From positions 24,296,777 to 24,360,776 of the forward strand of contig NC_060063.1 of NCBI RefSeq assembly GCF_020283565.1: 64,000 bases of DNA, in the 5' to 3' direction. Made by a program: the position numbers and the translations under genes. Below the pieces are notes generated by a model. That model ran no database searches, had not been told where the DNA came from, and saw nothing but the letters and a program-made list of their open reading frames with translations. The DNA comes from Trifolium pratense (taxonomy: Eukaryota; Streptophyta; Magnoliopsida; Fabales; Fabaceae). Positions 46,015 through 57,493 of this stretch are shown here, piece after piece (within the stretch, counting starts at the first letter, position 1; the number at the start of each line of letters is the position of its first letter).

Positions 46015-47002
46015 TCTTGATACAGGTAACAGTTGTGTTTGTTTAATGGAGCAAAGAAAAGGATGAAAATAACTAACGATAGAACTTCTTGATAGTGTTT
46101 AATTGGGTGGTTTGAAAGTGACAATATGCATGTGTAGTAGGTTGCAGGTGCCTTTTCAGATTGGCTTTTCTAATCACGCTAGCTAACCAAACATTGGGAA
46201 CCATTAAAAGAGTGTTTTGGGAAGTCCAATTGTCTGTCAAATATTGGAAGCCAAAAAAAAATAAAAAATAGTAGTTCATAGTGGATGAGCTTATAACGAA
46301 TAAGCTAATTAATTGGAGTTGGGATCCTTTTTATTTCCTAATCTTAACATTTCTTTCATTACTAAAGTTTTTAAATATTTTGGAGTGTATAAAAGATATT
46401 TGGACTCACTTAATTTCAAACTTTTACATTTATATTCTCAAAACTAATTGAATTTGTACCGTTTGGTAAAATTAACAGTTGAACTAGCTTATAAGTGTGA
46501 AATGACATAAAAAATATATGTGTAATTAATATTTAATTTTTTTTAAGTAAGATGATAGAGGTAAAATTGAAAGAAAAAATTATAAGCTATAAGTTAGTAA
46601 AATAATAAGCTATAAACTCTTTTTCAAAAACTGTTGGAACAAATCTACAATTTATATAAGAACTTGGTATAGAATAACCATCGAAGGTGTTTTCTGCCCG
46701 TTTCTACAGTGCAGTAGAAAACGATATCCTGTGGACTTCACGGTTGATAGTCTACCTTGCACAATTTTGGGTAGTGCCGTGAAACGTCTTAAAGAGAGAG
46801 CGTATCGAACTGCAACTCGGCCAGTAATTTCTCCTTACCTATTTTTTTTTTAATCGATTTTCTATAAACTGGGAATTAACAAAAATTGTTACCAAACATG
46901 TCTTTATAGCCAAATAAACTTACCAAACGTGTCTTACCAATCATACTGGTTGTGATTTTGCTGAAGCTTTCAGCATTTGGATTTACTTTCAGACTCTACG
47001 TG
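46015..47002. other. Intergenic, upstream of copy b
   Basis: AT-rich. The promoter of copy b would lie at 46015-46200. Nothing else was recognised; the terminal acgtg is the target duplication of the TRIM that follows. Confidence 0.35.
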
Positions 47003-47305
47003 TGTCAAATAACCGATTATCCCAAAACCTTAAGGTGTTAGGATAGAGCTATATCAATGGTTTTATATTATTTCTAACACGCCTCCTCACGCAAGAGCCC
47101 ACTTGGGCTTGAAGCGTGGATAATGCATAGGCCCACCTACCATATGCTTAAATTCCACTTTTTAATTAGAAAGTGAGGGGAGCGGGGATCGAACTCTAGA
47201 CCACTTAGTCATAGAGGCTCTGATACCATGTCAAATAACCGATTATCCCAAAACCTTAAGGTGTTAGGATAGAGCTATATCAATGGTTTTATATTATTTC
47301 TAACA
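47003..47305 (-). mobile_element. TRIM retroelement, 303 bp, identical 77-bp LTRs
   Basis: Two identical 77-bp direct repeats (47003-47079, 47229-47305) start tgtcaaataacc and end ttctaaca. A 5-bp duplication acgtg flanks them (46998-47002, 47306-47310). On the minus strand the 5' LTR is followed at once by TGGTATCAGAGCC (47228-47216), an initiator-Met primer site. A purine-rich GTGAGGAGGCG precedes the 3' LTR. Only 149 bp separate the LTRs. This is a complete terminal-repeat retrotransposon in miniature with no coding capacity. Confidence 0.95.
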
Positions 47306-47479
47306 ACGTGGTACAAGAGTTAGTGAGTTACGGACGGGAGGTTATGGTTCAAATGTTTTCCACCTTGTGGGAAATTCAAGGAGGGATATGATATGATGAT
47401 GAATAGATGAGTTTATAATTTAGATTCTCCTAATTTTCTTAGTAGAGTCCTTTTAAGAAGAATCTTTCACCAATTGTTT

Positions 47480-48300
47480 TCTTGGTTGGTAATAAGGTCC
47501 TGAAAAAGCGCCACACGAGGAAGAGAAAATAGCACGACAATTAGGTGCTTGAGTAAGTTAGAAACCGAGAGCAATTGATCAGGAAACAAAATGAGAAGGA
47601 CTAGAAATGTTTTCAAAATCTACTAGGTTGGTCAATTTATTTATCATGTGATCAATCACACCAGAATTGACAATCCAAAAATCATGCACAATATTAAATT
47701 TCAAGGTAGTAGGGAGTGCATTTGACATACCTTCAATTTTTCCATAAAAAAGGATTCTCCGACATATCTGCGAGACCTGCCAAATTTCCAAGAAGTGGCA
47801 TAGAATTAGTAGAGCTTGAAGCTCATTTTTCTTCCCCTAGCTTAAGAAATGCAGCAAAGTCATTGATGAGTGAAATTGGATTAGAATTATTTACCATGTC
47901 TCCTTGCAAAGTCTCAGCAACATGTGTTTTGTGCTTTTAAAGGTCCCTTGTCCTTAGTAAACTATGGTTTTCGTTCTGGATAAAAACCCAACATCGTTCA
48001 ATTACATGCCTGGGATAACGACAATGTTAACACTTTAAATTTGGTCTATTGCCTTTGTAGGAATCTTCTGCTTTGGGTTGACTATTGACGGTAAAAGCAT
48101 GAGCATTAAATTTGGCGGAACAGACATGATAATAGAGACTTATTTTTTATATTCATTACTTTCTTCCTCACTTCTTCTCTTTGAATTGTGGAACAAACAG
48201 ATGATAGGGATGACAATTCTGAGGACACGAAAATATAACAGCGAAGATCTTCATATTTAGCACCAAGACTTGCTAACAACTAAAAAACTTTGTGGAAAAA
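47480..48300 (-). pseudogene. Degraded Copia gag-protease fragment
   Basis: On the minus strand, 47791-47579 reads a decayed Copia protease site (FWIVNSGVIDHMINKL; the catalytic Asp of DSGATDHM has become Asn). Upstream it has gag-like remnants (CRRILFYGKIEGMSN). Many stops elsewhere. No LTRs were found, so only a relic remains. Confidence 0.6.
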
Positions 48301-48617
48301 TGGAACTAAGAAACTTATTCCCATACTAGTCCAGGGTTAGTTTTGGAATAAAACATAAAATTTTAGAATTATTAATGAGAAAAATTAGTTTATTTGATCT
48401 GTCTAATTTTTTTTTTCAAAATGTTTCTTATAAAACGGATCAGAGGGAGCATAATTATTTCTATACTTTTTCTATGATGTGGTTGACTATGGATCGAAGA
48501 GATGTTCAAAGTTGGTTGCACTTTAAATATGGATTTGGTTTAAACGCATGAAGAATGATCATTTATCACAATATAGAGATGCTATATCAACTATAGTGCT
48601 GGTCATTTTTAGATTCC

Positions 48618-49415
48618 CAAGTTTCTTTTTAGAAACTCAAAAAAGTGATGTTCAGATCCGACCTCAAGTCTTCATCTCCGAGAGATTGTCCACTTAATTT
48701 GGAGTTAAAATCAGAACAGTAGTCCCCTAGTCGAGGCTAAGGGGCTACAGGGTGTCGAACAGCGAGCATGCGCGATTTCGTTTCCCACGGACGGCGCCAA
48801 TGTTCCGATCCGACCTCAAGTCCACATCTCCGAGAGATTGTCCTTTGTAGAAAAGGCGCCTCGGTGGTTTGAAAGGTGTGTGTGTTGTATATAAACACTC
48901 CTTAACCTCAATTACCAAGCAATGTGGGACTATTTTAGTGTATACAGAACAAGTAATATTTCACAGCTCATAATGCCGAATGAAAATTAGTCACACATAC
49001 ATATGCCAAATAACATACAAATCAACCATGCATATCAAATTGGTCTATATATATGTGGAAAATACCAAAGACATTACAATCAACTTTTTTTTTTATTTTC
49101 TTTTGCTTTTATTATAGTCACTACTTCCTGACTAGACAAAAGATGAAAATTAGTGAATAATTTTCTTTTCATCATTTATCATTAATTTTCATCTTTTGTC
49201 TAGTCAGAATGTAGTGACTATAATAAAAGTAAAAGAAAATTAAAAAAAAAGAAAAGTTGATTGTTGTAAATAATGTCTTTATTATTTTCCATATATATAT
49301 ATAGACCAATTTGATATGCTTGGTCGATTTGTATGGTATTTGGTGTATGTGTGACTAATTTTCATCTGCCATAAAGCTATAAAAATATCACTTTTTGAGT
49401 TTCTAAAGAAAAATT
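48618..49415. mobile_element. Foldback (palindromic) element
   Basis: Outer arms aagtttctttttagaaactc (48619-48638) and gagtttctaaagaaaaattt (49398-49417) are inverted. Next come aatgaaaattagtcacac (about 48982) versus gtgtgactaattttcat (about 49347), catatcaaattggtctatat (about 49032) versus atatagaccaatttgatatg (about 49298), and an inner pair cttttattatagtcactac / gtagtgactataataaaag. The whole is a near-complete hairpin of about 490 bp once the inserted 303-bp LTR element is removed. No coding sense. Confidence 0.8.
48649..48951 (-). mobile_element. TRIM-like element with a TGGCGCC-type primer site
   Basis: The right LTR is 48801-48951 (tgttccgatccgacctc ... tacagaaca). The left copy keeps only about its first 42 bp (48649-48690). 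On the minus strand the right LTR is followed by TTGGCGCCGTCCGTGGGAA, a GGCGCC-type primer site unlike the Met-tRNA sites elsewhere here. Flanks agtga (48644-48648) and agtaa (48952-48956) suggest a 5-bp duplication with one change. The element lies in one arm of a foldback element. Confidence 0.7.
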
Positions 49416-50487
49416 TGATAAAACCATTGAGGTACTCTCACACTCATCCCAATGTCCAACGAGGATTTTCTCTTCAAAATACTTCAAATTAAAGAAGAGA
49501 GTAGATACTTGCTCTAGCCTAGACACAAATAAAAGTCAAGAGCCGCCACTTTATTATCTCTGAGCAAAAATGAGATTATTTAAACATTATAGAAAAATAA
49601 ACAACCATGAAATATTCTAATACATTTTCACAAATACTTAAATAAAATCTAAGACTAACTAATGTTTTAGATATGAGAAGTAAGAAGATAGTATGTAGTA
49701 ACAAAAATAAATGTAATGATTATGATTAGGGTTTTAAATAGATGTTTGCAATTGAGATATGGGCCACGACATAACGGTTTTGATGTTGCAGGAAATACAA
49801 CATGACATCGATTAAAACTACATTTGATTACAATTCTCCATAATATCATAGATCTATTATGGTTTTAAATAGAGTTCTGCTATTGTGATCTAGGCCACGA
49901 CACAACAATTTTTATTTTGTCAAAACTACTACAACTCATAAATCGATTGAATTTTTAAAGTGACTACTATTTAAAATTATGATGAGAATGAAATGATGAT
50001 GACGATGATGATCAAGATGACTACCTGTCCAAGGCTTCAAAGTAATTTTGCAGAGAGGTGGACAAGCACCCGCAAACCGCCTGAATTCACATATAACTTG
50101 ACTGTAAAAGAAGCGACCTGGATGGATCAAACTAAGTCTAACGGTTAAACATGTGATAAGTATGTTCTCATACGGTGGAGACCGAGCCGCCTGTTATAGA
50201 AGAATCACCAATGATATCAGTTTATATCCTCAACGCACCAAAATACACAGAGAACTCAAAGCACCAAACACAAAACTAACCTAAAACTAAAGGAAGTGAA
50301 AAACCCAAAAAATCACCAATGTGACAGTTTATATCTTCAACGCGATAAAAAAATCATAATGTACCAAAAAACCCAAAAAATCACCAATGTGATAGTTTAT
50401 ACATACATCCATTTTTCAATATATGTATCAAAAAAGTCAATTTTTTCTTATAAATGTGTCCGGAGGGAGTATATTATACATGAACAA
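49416..50487. other. Intergenic, minor repeats
   Basis: AT-rich. The block aaaacccaaaaaatcaccaa ... tgtgayagtttata occurs twice (50298-50335, 50368-50404). The words gttttaaatag...ttgygatctrggccacgac occur near 49731 and 49861. No gene recognised. Confidence 0.4.
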
Positions 50488-50720
50488 GTCTCTAGTTCAT
50501 CATTTGCGTTTGAAGCAACAACTCTATGCGTTTTGAATAGTAGAGTCTCAATCCATAGTGAAGCAAATAACAGAGTTCAACAAATTTGATGATGAGGATA
50601 AGGCTCTCCTCTTGTTGAGTTGCTTACCTAGATCCTATGAGCATTTCCAGGATGCACTCCTTTAATGCATTATTACATTGGATGAGGTTCAATCAGATGC
50701 AATATTTGTAAAAGTTGTTA
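50488..50720 (+). pseudogene. Copia gag fragment
   Basis: About 75 codons with Copia gag homology: LVHHLRLKQQLYAF, TEFNKFDDEDKALLLLSCLP and RSYEHFQDALL, then a stop at about 50663 and ITLDEVQSDAIF. The usual stretch between EFNK and DDEDK is missing. No LTR nearby; a relic. Confidence 0.75.
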
Positions 50721-51052
50721 TTTTTATAAAAAAAATAAAAAAATTCTAAAAAAAAACCTATAACAAACGGCCTCAAGTTGACAACTTATCACTTTTTGTT
50801 TATATCAATTGGAAAAAAATTAATTAGTTAATCATATTTATTTTTATATCATTTCATATTTTTCAATCTAGTTCAACCACTAAATATATCTGACACTACA
50901 AATTTAATTAGTTAGTTTAACCGCTATAAACTTGTATTAGTATTACTATACTAATAATAATAATAATAATAACTCTATGAGTTAGCTTATCGCCTAATTA
51001 TAAACCAAAATTGGTAGCACTTGAGCAGGAGGAATTGAAGTGAAACAGAATT

Positions 51053-51755
51053 AGACCATCTCCAATAGTGGATACTTATTTTTTTTAAATACTAGTACCT
51101 AATAGGTATTCTCATTGGAGCAAAACACAAAGAGTACCTAATAGGTATTGGTTCTACAACAAGAAGTGGTACATATTTTATTTTTGTGAGTCTCATTTAT
51201 AATGATGCATAGTTATTGGTAGAATGTGTTATTGGTAAGACCTATTTAGAGCATCCACAATGGAGCACTCCATTTTTGAGTACTTAAATGGTCCCACATA
51301 AACACATCATCAATTTATTATTTTTTTAATAATAGTACCTAATAGGTACTCAACCCCTCCAATGGAGCATTTCTTAAAAAGTTCTAAAATGGGTCCCATC
51401 AAGAACTCCACATCATTAAAATTTGAAATTTAATTTAAAATAATATTGCCAAATTAATTTTTTTGAATATATTAAATAAAGTGGGTCCCATAAAAAGAAG
51501 AGAGAGAGAGTTCTTATATTAGAAGTGGTACCTATTATGTACTAAAATGTGTTGTGCTCCAATGGTAGTACCTAATAAGTACCATGAGTACCTAATAGGT
51601 ACTACACCATTGGGGATGGTCTTAGAACTTTTTAAGAGATTTGGGTTGGAGTGATTGAGTACTTATTAGGTACTGTTATTAAAAAATAATAAATAAGTGA
51701 TGTGTAGGTCCAATTAAGTACTAAAAAATGAATATCTCCGTTGTGGATGATGCAT
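51053..51755. mobile_element. Cluster of nested Tourist-like MITEs
   Basis: Inverted ends gaccatctccaatagtgg (51055) and ccattggggatggtc (51609-51623) are each flanked by tta. A second inverted pair is gagcatccacaatggag (51250) and ctccgttgtggatgatgc (about 51736-51753). Repeated gtacctaataggtac palindromes lie within. The tta duplication and ends fit the PIF/Harbinger-Tourist type. The interleaved order shows that at least one was inserted into another. Confidence 0.65.
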
Positions 51756-52064
51756 TATGATGCTTCATTTAGAATTGGAATAGATCGATATGGCATTCAT
51801 AGGAAATGGTGTTAGTAAAGCACTAAATAATAAATATAGTAATAATGAGAAAATTGAATCGTTAATGCTCTCGCTTATTAAGATATATCTTTTGTATTCC
51901 TTCCCTATACAACTAATTGATGGACTCCATAATATATTAAGTTACAGCACAATTCCCACACTTAGGCCACATTTATATATAGCACGTTATCTTATTTTCG
52001 TTTAACCAAAAGCTAAATCTTCACTCATCCACGTCTATCTTTTCTTGGAGTTGTTATAGAAAAA
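51756..52064 (+). promoter_or_regulatory. Upstream region of nucleocapsid-like gene c
   Basis: About 310 bp between the MITE cluster and the ATG. 51838-51935 is paralogous to the joined flanks of the 27-kb nest (15405-15448 with 42504-42560). Tatatatagcacg at 51974-51986 could be a TATA region about 80 bp before the ATG, which is a guess. Confidence 0.4.
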
Positions 52065-53129
52065 ATGAGAAAAAGATCCACTCAATCACCAGACAGCAAC
52101 GAAGAGGAAGAAAATGCATTGGATCGAAGCATTGTCCGCTCAACTCTTCCAAGAATAGGAAGTGTTCCAAAAACCAACATGATGGGGAACATGACTGATT
52201 GTATTTTTTATGTCCCTGATGTAGCAGGAGACTGCACTGGTTTGGCTTTCCGTGTTGCATATGATAAGGCCAAGTCATATGATAGTAACAAGACTAAGAA
52301 GCAGTTATGCTCATATGTGGGATCTATGTTATGTGCGGTGATTCCTGGTTTCAGAAACTCTGTGGAGACAGCACTGAAAGGAATCGGCATCAGACCTGAA
52401 TTTGTGAGTTTACCATCCCAGGCTCGTAAAATTAACATTGTGATTTCTGAAGTTCCTCAATTGGATTGGTCTTCCATTCTTGTTATCTTTGGCTACTGTG
52501 TCCTTCTTCTTTTCAAGGTTGACAACGAGGACTTTTTTTGTTTTAAGTATATGTGCCTCAGTCGTCCCAGCCATGTCAAGATTTCTAAACTGAAGGAAAA
52601 ACTTGGATGCACTTCATATTTGAATATACCATTTAATGAGAACGATGAATATGCCATTAGGACCATGCTTGGCACTCGTCATCTTCGTGAAACTGTTATA
52701 ACATTCCTCATGAACAAATTTGATCATCCTGACTCACAGATTTGTAGTTTGTGTCAATATTTGAGCAATACACTATCCTGGTCAGGTGATATGCGTGTGT
52801 TCGCTGTTATCAATGAGAGGCTAATTAAGACTAAGTCCCCTGTTCTCTCTCACTCTGCAATTACTGCGGAGGTGGATAATTTGGAAGAGACTATGAAGGC
52901 AATCGGTGCTCACACTTATCCACATTATTTCAGTCATTTGTGTTCTGATTCTGAACTTTTCCATCTTGATGTTTCCAGATTTAGGACTTTGTTTGCTGTT
53001 GCACTCGACCTGGACAGAACATTTGATAGTTCTTATGCTAATGATTACAGCTCTGCAGATGTTTCAGAAGTTAACCATAAAGCAGTAAAAAAATTACTTG
53101 AACTTCACTGGGAAGCTAGTTCATTTTGA
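52065..53129 (+). CDS. Nucleocapsid-like protein c, intact 354-codon frame
   Basis: Single open frame from ATG to TGA with no intron. Motifs: GLAFRVAYDKAK, SYVGSMLCAV, GIGIRPEFV, EVPQLDWSSILVIFGYCVLL, LNIPFNEND, RTMLGT, QYLSNTLSWSGDMRVFAVIN, IKTKSPVL, TYPHYFSHLC and SRFRTLFAVALDL. An acidic, basic-patch head of about 35 residues precedes the conserved core. Length and motif pattern recall plant rhabdovirus N, which coats viral RNA; that is remembered similarity and no search was done. Estimated at only about one third identical to copy b, so two old subfamilies exist. An open frame among many broken relatives suggests recent origin or selection. It could instead be a host gene family of unknown role. 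Confidence 0.65.
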   Translation: MRKRSTQSPDSNEEEENALDRSIVRSTLPRIGSVPKTNMMGNMTDCIFYVPDVAGDCTGLAFRVAYDKAKSYDSNKTKKQLCSYVGSMLCAVIPGFRNSVETALKGIGIRPEFVSLPSQARKINIVISEVPQLDWSSILVIFGYCVLLLFKVDNEDFFCFKYMCLSRPSHVKISKLKEKLGCTSYLNIPFNENDEYAIRTMLGTRHLRETVITFLMNKFDHPDSQICSLCQYLSNTLSWSGDMRVFAVINERLIKTKSPVLSHSAITAEVDNLEETMKAIGAHTYPHYFSHLCSDSELFHLDVSRFRTLFAVALDLDRTFDSSYANDYSSADVSEVNHKAVKKLLELHWEASSF

Positions 53130-53204
53130 TTGAGAGTTGATGAGGCAAGAAATAGCAACTTTATGAGTAAGTGTATTTGTAAATTGAGAGTTAGTTGGAT
53201 ATAA

Positions 53205-53320
53205 TTGCCGTTAATTTTAGAAGAGCAAATGTCATTAAGAATATGCTTGGTCTCACTATAAACTTTGAAGAGAGTATATTTGACATTTGCAAAGATTCTG
53301 TGAAATGTGTTATAAAATTT
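53205..53320 (+). pseudogene. Nucleocapsid-like fragment downstream of gene c
   Basis: 53212-53265 reads NFRRANVIKNMLGLT, matching the FRRANVIKTMLG segment of copy b, followed by KDSVKCVIKF-like codons. No other part of the gene is adjacent. It is a short relic in the same direction as gene c, of the subfamily of b and d. Confidence 0.55.
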
Positions 53321-54246
53321 TGAATTTCTTGATCTACGTTGTCTCCTAAGCTTAAAGTTAGTAGTATATGACTTCTATGTAGCAACACTACAAACCAACA
53401 TATTGTCTTGACATGGTACACCAAAAGATGGCTTAATATGATCTATCAGAATTAAAATGATCACAAACATAAAAACAATAATAGATAAACACATGACACA
53501 TTAGAGTACAAAATATGAAATGAAATGATAAAATGGCCTAACAGTTATCACCAAAGCTTTAACTGTTATAGGGTCTGCCCCTGCAGTCAAAATAACCTCA
53601 TAGTTGGTAACACTTGAGCTTGAACAACTGGTGTCTCTCTTCTTCACCTCCTTTGGTAACATGCAAGAGTTGGCTACCGAAATCAATGTAGGAAACCTCG
53701 ATGAATGAACCATCAACATTTCACAATAAGAAGCAACAAACATGTAAAACTGAGGACAAATATGAGACACAACAGCTTCACTAGCCTCGGTAAAATCTTC
53801 CACCTCTGACAAAACCCGATCATCAAACAGAACAGGAGATTGGGGCTTAACCAACGCATCATTGATAAGAATGAAATGCTGCATACCAGACCATGCTAAC
53901 TCAGCACACAAATATTGACAAACACCGCCAATTTGTTCATCTCCCCAGTTACTTTTCCTCAAAATAAATTTAATCACATCATGACAAAGAGTCGAAAAGG
54001 AATATCAAAAGGAATATCAAGTGTAGCAAAAGGAATATCAAGTGTAGCATCAGGATCAAATCCAACTATCTCTCTTAATTCACAAATACACCTTCTCACA
54101 AAATCACTATAACTTTCTTCATCAGTAAATTTCTTAAAAAGGACAAGAATACAACAACTAAAGTAAACAAGTATTGAAGGCCATTCCAATTGAGGAATCT
54201 CGTTCTTGTCAATGTTACATTCCTTAGCCATATATGCCAAGCAAAC

Positions 54247-54875
54247 TGTTGTGAATTCGAATTGAATCACACCAATAAAATAATTGATGTGTGGAGCAAA
54301 TAACGATTAAGCAATCAAATAATGAGATCGGCAATAATAATCAAAAAACAAAAATAAAGCGATAAAGAAAAGGAACACAAGAGAATTGTTTACCCAGTTC
54401 AGTCAATGTGACCTACTCTGGGGGAGAGAGCAGCTCTCCGATCCACTATCAAACTTGTTCCTTGATTACAATGAAATTCACCACAAGAGTTACAAGATTT
54501 AGAGTTTTTCCTAAATCTACCCTAAGCCCGAATTTCTTCCCGTGACCAAGAAATTCAATATGAAAGTGTTTCCCAAGGTGATAGAATGTTTCCCTAACCC
54601 TAGAGTCTTCCCAAGATGAAATCTCTCAACCCTAGCCTTTTTGTTAGCCTTTGAAACCCTAAAATCCCCTTAAAAAAGTCAGAAAACGCATAACATATAT
54701 ATAGGCCTGCAGACACTACGCCTGGGCGCAGCCTCCCACGCCTGGGCGTGAGCAGGCAGAGTTCAGCCTAGTTTTTCACGCCTGGGCGCCAGCTCCCACG
54801 CCTGGGCGTGAGCAGACAGAAACTACCAAAACATGATTTTCTGATTTTTACATTATTTCAAGGCAATATTCAACA
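54247..54875. mobile_element. Solo LTR, 629 bp, inside nucleocapsid-like copy d
   Basis: Starts tgttgtgaattcg, ends aatattcaaca, with perfect duplication caaac (54242-54246, 54876-54880). The coding frame of copy d continues on each side. Contains a four-fold cgcctgggcg word cluster (54720-54810). Related to 43194-43755. Confidence 0.9.
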
Positions 54876-55136
54876 CAAACAACTTTACTAAGTCTTACCC
54901 CAATTCTGCTCAGTGCTACTTCCACTGAAGTTTTGAAAATAGTTGGATTTGGAGTAACAAACACGTTACATAGCATCGATCCAACATTAACACATAACTC
55001 TTTGTTGTTTTTAGTGTTCTTTGCAGTGTTGTAGGCCACAGAAAAGGCCATGCCACAATGAACTTTGTCTTCTGAGAGATAAAATGTATAATCAGTCAAG
55101 TTTCCTATTGGAGTGGATGTTGTGACTGGGTATAAC

Positions 55137-55344
55137 CAAGGTTTTAAATTGTGGGTGTGGTTGTTGGAATGCGGCCATTGCAGTTGCTGCAACACGCAAT
55201 GCGGTTGTTGCGGTGTGAAATTATTTTGAAATTTCACAAACTATATAAAATGAAACTACAATGTAACTACACTATTTATCCACCATTGTATAGTCTTAGT
55301 TTATTCCATAAACAATAATTTGAATGTATTTAAAGTACACGGTG
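55137..55344. mobile_element. Truncated hAT-type MITE in copy d
   Basis: Begins caaggttttaaattg and matches the first half of the element at 677-1173 through gaaatttcac, ctatataaaatgaaactac and taaagtacacggt, where it ends abruptly. About 15 bases of the interrupted gene are missing at the junction, so a deletion accompanied or followed insertion. Confidence 0.7.
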
Positions 55345-55559
55345 GGGTATTTTGGCATGAGTTTATTCAAAGTGGTTTTGAGACGGTTGAGGTTAGTTTC
55401 CGGTGAAGTGTGAATGGGAGGGACATTTGTATTCTTCATTGTTGAATACAAGTAATAAATGTTTTGTTTGTGTAAAGCCCAAAATGAAGGAAGGAAATAG
55501 AGCAAGATGTAAATCAGCAGTACAACTTCTGGAACTTTTTGATATTACTCCTAATTAAA

Positions 55560-57289
55560 ATAAGCGCTTTTAAACAGCAACGCTCCCTTTCTCTGCGCCG
55601 CTCTCTTGCTCTGCTAGGTTTTTTGGTTAACAACAACGCTTCCAACTCTATGGCATTCACGTTCACGGCTGAAAGGCCACCAAATAGTCATATGAAAACT
55701 CCTCCTGATCCACCGGATCGTGGCGGAAAGGGCGGAATCCATGAGAACGACAAACACGTGAAATCAACAGTGTCTTTTAGAGACAAAGTATTGGGAAATC
55801 ATGCTACTATGGAAAGGGAAAAGGTGGATCTTATTGCTAAAAAAATGGCACAGGTTGAACTTGTGCAGGGAAACAGATTAATGCCAATGCTTCACCTAGA
55901 GAACTCAGTCATCGATGATTTAAGTGTTCCATGGAAAGATGCATTGGTTGTCAAAATCCTAGGAAAAAATTTGGGCTACAACACCATGAAAACAAAGCTT
56001 GAGAATGTTTGGAAACTCTTTGGTGGGTTTGAACTTATGAACATTGGGCACGGTTACTATATGGTCAAGTTTGATGGTGAGAAAGACAAGAATACAATGA
56101 TCAAATGGAGGTCTGTGGATGATTTACGATCGCTACCTCGCTGTGAGCCAATGGTCCCCAACGTTCAATGTGGCAACCACAACGATTAATAAAACAATGG
56201 TTTGGATACGAATTCCAAGCTTGAACCTTGTCTACTACGATAAGAGTGTTCTTTGGGCATTAGCAACAATGATAGGTAATCCTGTGAAAGTTGATATGCA
56301 TACGTTGTGTGTGGCTCGTGGTCGATTTGCTAGGATATGTGTCGAAGTGGATCTTACTATTCCAGTGGTAGGGCGCGTCGGTATCAATGGAGAATGGTAT
56401 CAAGTTCAATACGAAGGCCTTCATATAATATGTACACAGTGTGGTTGCTACGGACAAGTGCTTAAAGATTGTGCCTTGAAAGTAAAGAGTTGAACGACGG
56501 TGGAAAGCGAGAAAGTTGTACAGTCTGAGGAAAATGTTGTGAACCATATCGCTGCCAACACTCACGACGGTGAACGAAACAAAGGGGGAGAATCGTTCCA
56601 CAATTCTGATGAACTAAATTCCGAGAATCATATCGGAAAGGCGGATTTAGCGGATCACATTAATGTGGAAAAGGTTCCAGAAAAATTGCATGGAGATTGG
56701 ATCAAGGTGGAGAGTAGGAAAAAAAAAACAACAAAAACAATGGGAGCGAATCTGGTGGGATGTCTAGAGGACTAGAAAATCAGAATTCACATCTAGACAT
56801 TCTAAATATGGTAGGGAAGGTGGATATGTAGAGACATATACAAAAAGATGATGGAAATGACACTGCAATATCTAATGCGCGCAATACTAATAGAGAAAAG
56901 AAAAAACGGTTATGGAATGATTATAGTGGAGCTAGCAACAACAAAGTCAATGAGAGCTACAACATCACTAGTTCATCTCCAGTGGGCGTGTACAAAGGAG
57001 ACACCACTGTTAAAATTCAAAACATTTCAACAAAAGTGCATGTGAGAAATAGTAACAACTTAAAGACTGACCCAAAAATCAGCAACAATAAAATAGATGG
57101 CATACCAACAAGTCAACTCCAACATATTGGCTTGGGACAACAAAGGGAGGGTGTTTCAAATCAAGTTCCAATCCTTTCCTTTATGAATGCAAGAAATGGA
57201 GGGAGTTCACGTGCAGAGCAAGAACGGGCTCGGTTCATGATACCCACATGTCTTTAAATTAATGAAACCTTTTATGCAGTATTTTTTCA

Positions 57290-57320
<31 letters not shown>

Positions 57321-57493
57321 TTTAATGATTGTGATTAATTGGAATTGTAGAGGTGCTCAAGGTAAAAAATTCCGAAGAGCACTTAATAATTTTTGCAGGA
57401 AAAACAAAGTTGACATGGTTGCTTTACAAGAAACTCGGTGCCGTGGCAACGTTGCTCGTAATACAATTAGAAGTCTTGGCTTAAAAAATTATT
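55560..57493 (+). pseudogene. LINE (L1-type) 5' half: ORF1 and start of ORF2
   Basis: ORF1 begins about 55650 (MAFTFTAERPPNSHMKTPPD). It includes a DUF4283-type RNA-binding domain (WKDALVVKILGKNLGYNTMK, LWKLFGGFELMNIGHGYYMVKF) and shifts frame near 56160. The next frame carries TMVWIRIPSLNLVYYDKSVL and a CCHC knuckle, CTQCGCYGQVLKDC. ORF1 remnants run to about 57255. ORF2 starts around 57325 with the endonuclease head (MIVINWNCRGAQGKKFRRAL, VALQETRC). It breaks at 57493, where a Mutator-like repeat joins. RT and the 3' end are absent. A (tta)n run at 57287-57320 lies between the ORFs. Confidence 0.85.

Larger units (their letters stand above)
53501..55439 (-). pseudogene. Nucleocapsid-like gene d, broken several times
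   Basis: Starts at 55439 (MKNTNVPPIHTSPETNLNRL), close to copy b. It is then interrupted by a truncated hAT MITE (55137-55344), resumes as IGNLTDYTFYLSEDK, and is interrupted after LSKVV by a 629-bp solo LTR with duplication caaac. It resumes with AYMAKECNIDKNEIPQLEW. A short in-frame tandem repeat (ATLDIPF twice) and a deletion of the RRANVIKTMLG region with frame change occur near 54000. The C-terminal 158 codons follow (RKSNWGDEQIGGVCQYLCAE ...) and overrun the normal stop. It is a sister of copy b, clearly dead. Confidence 0.65.
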
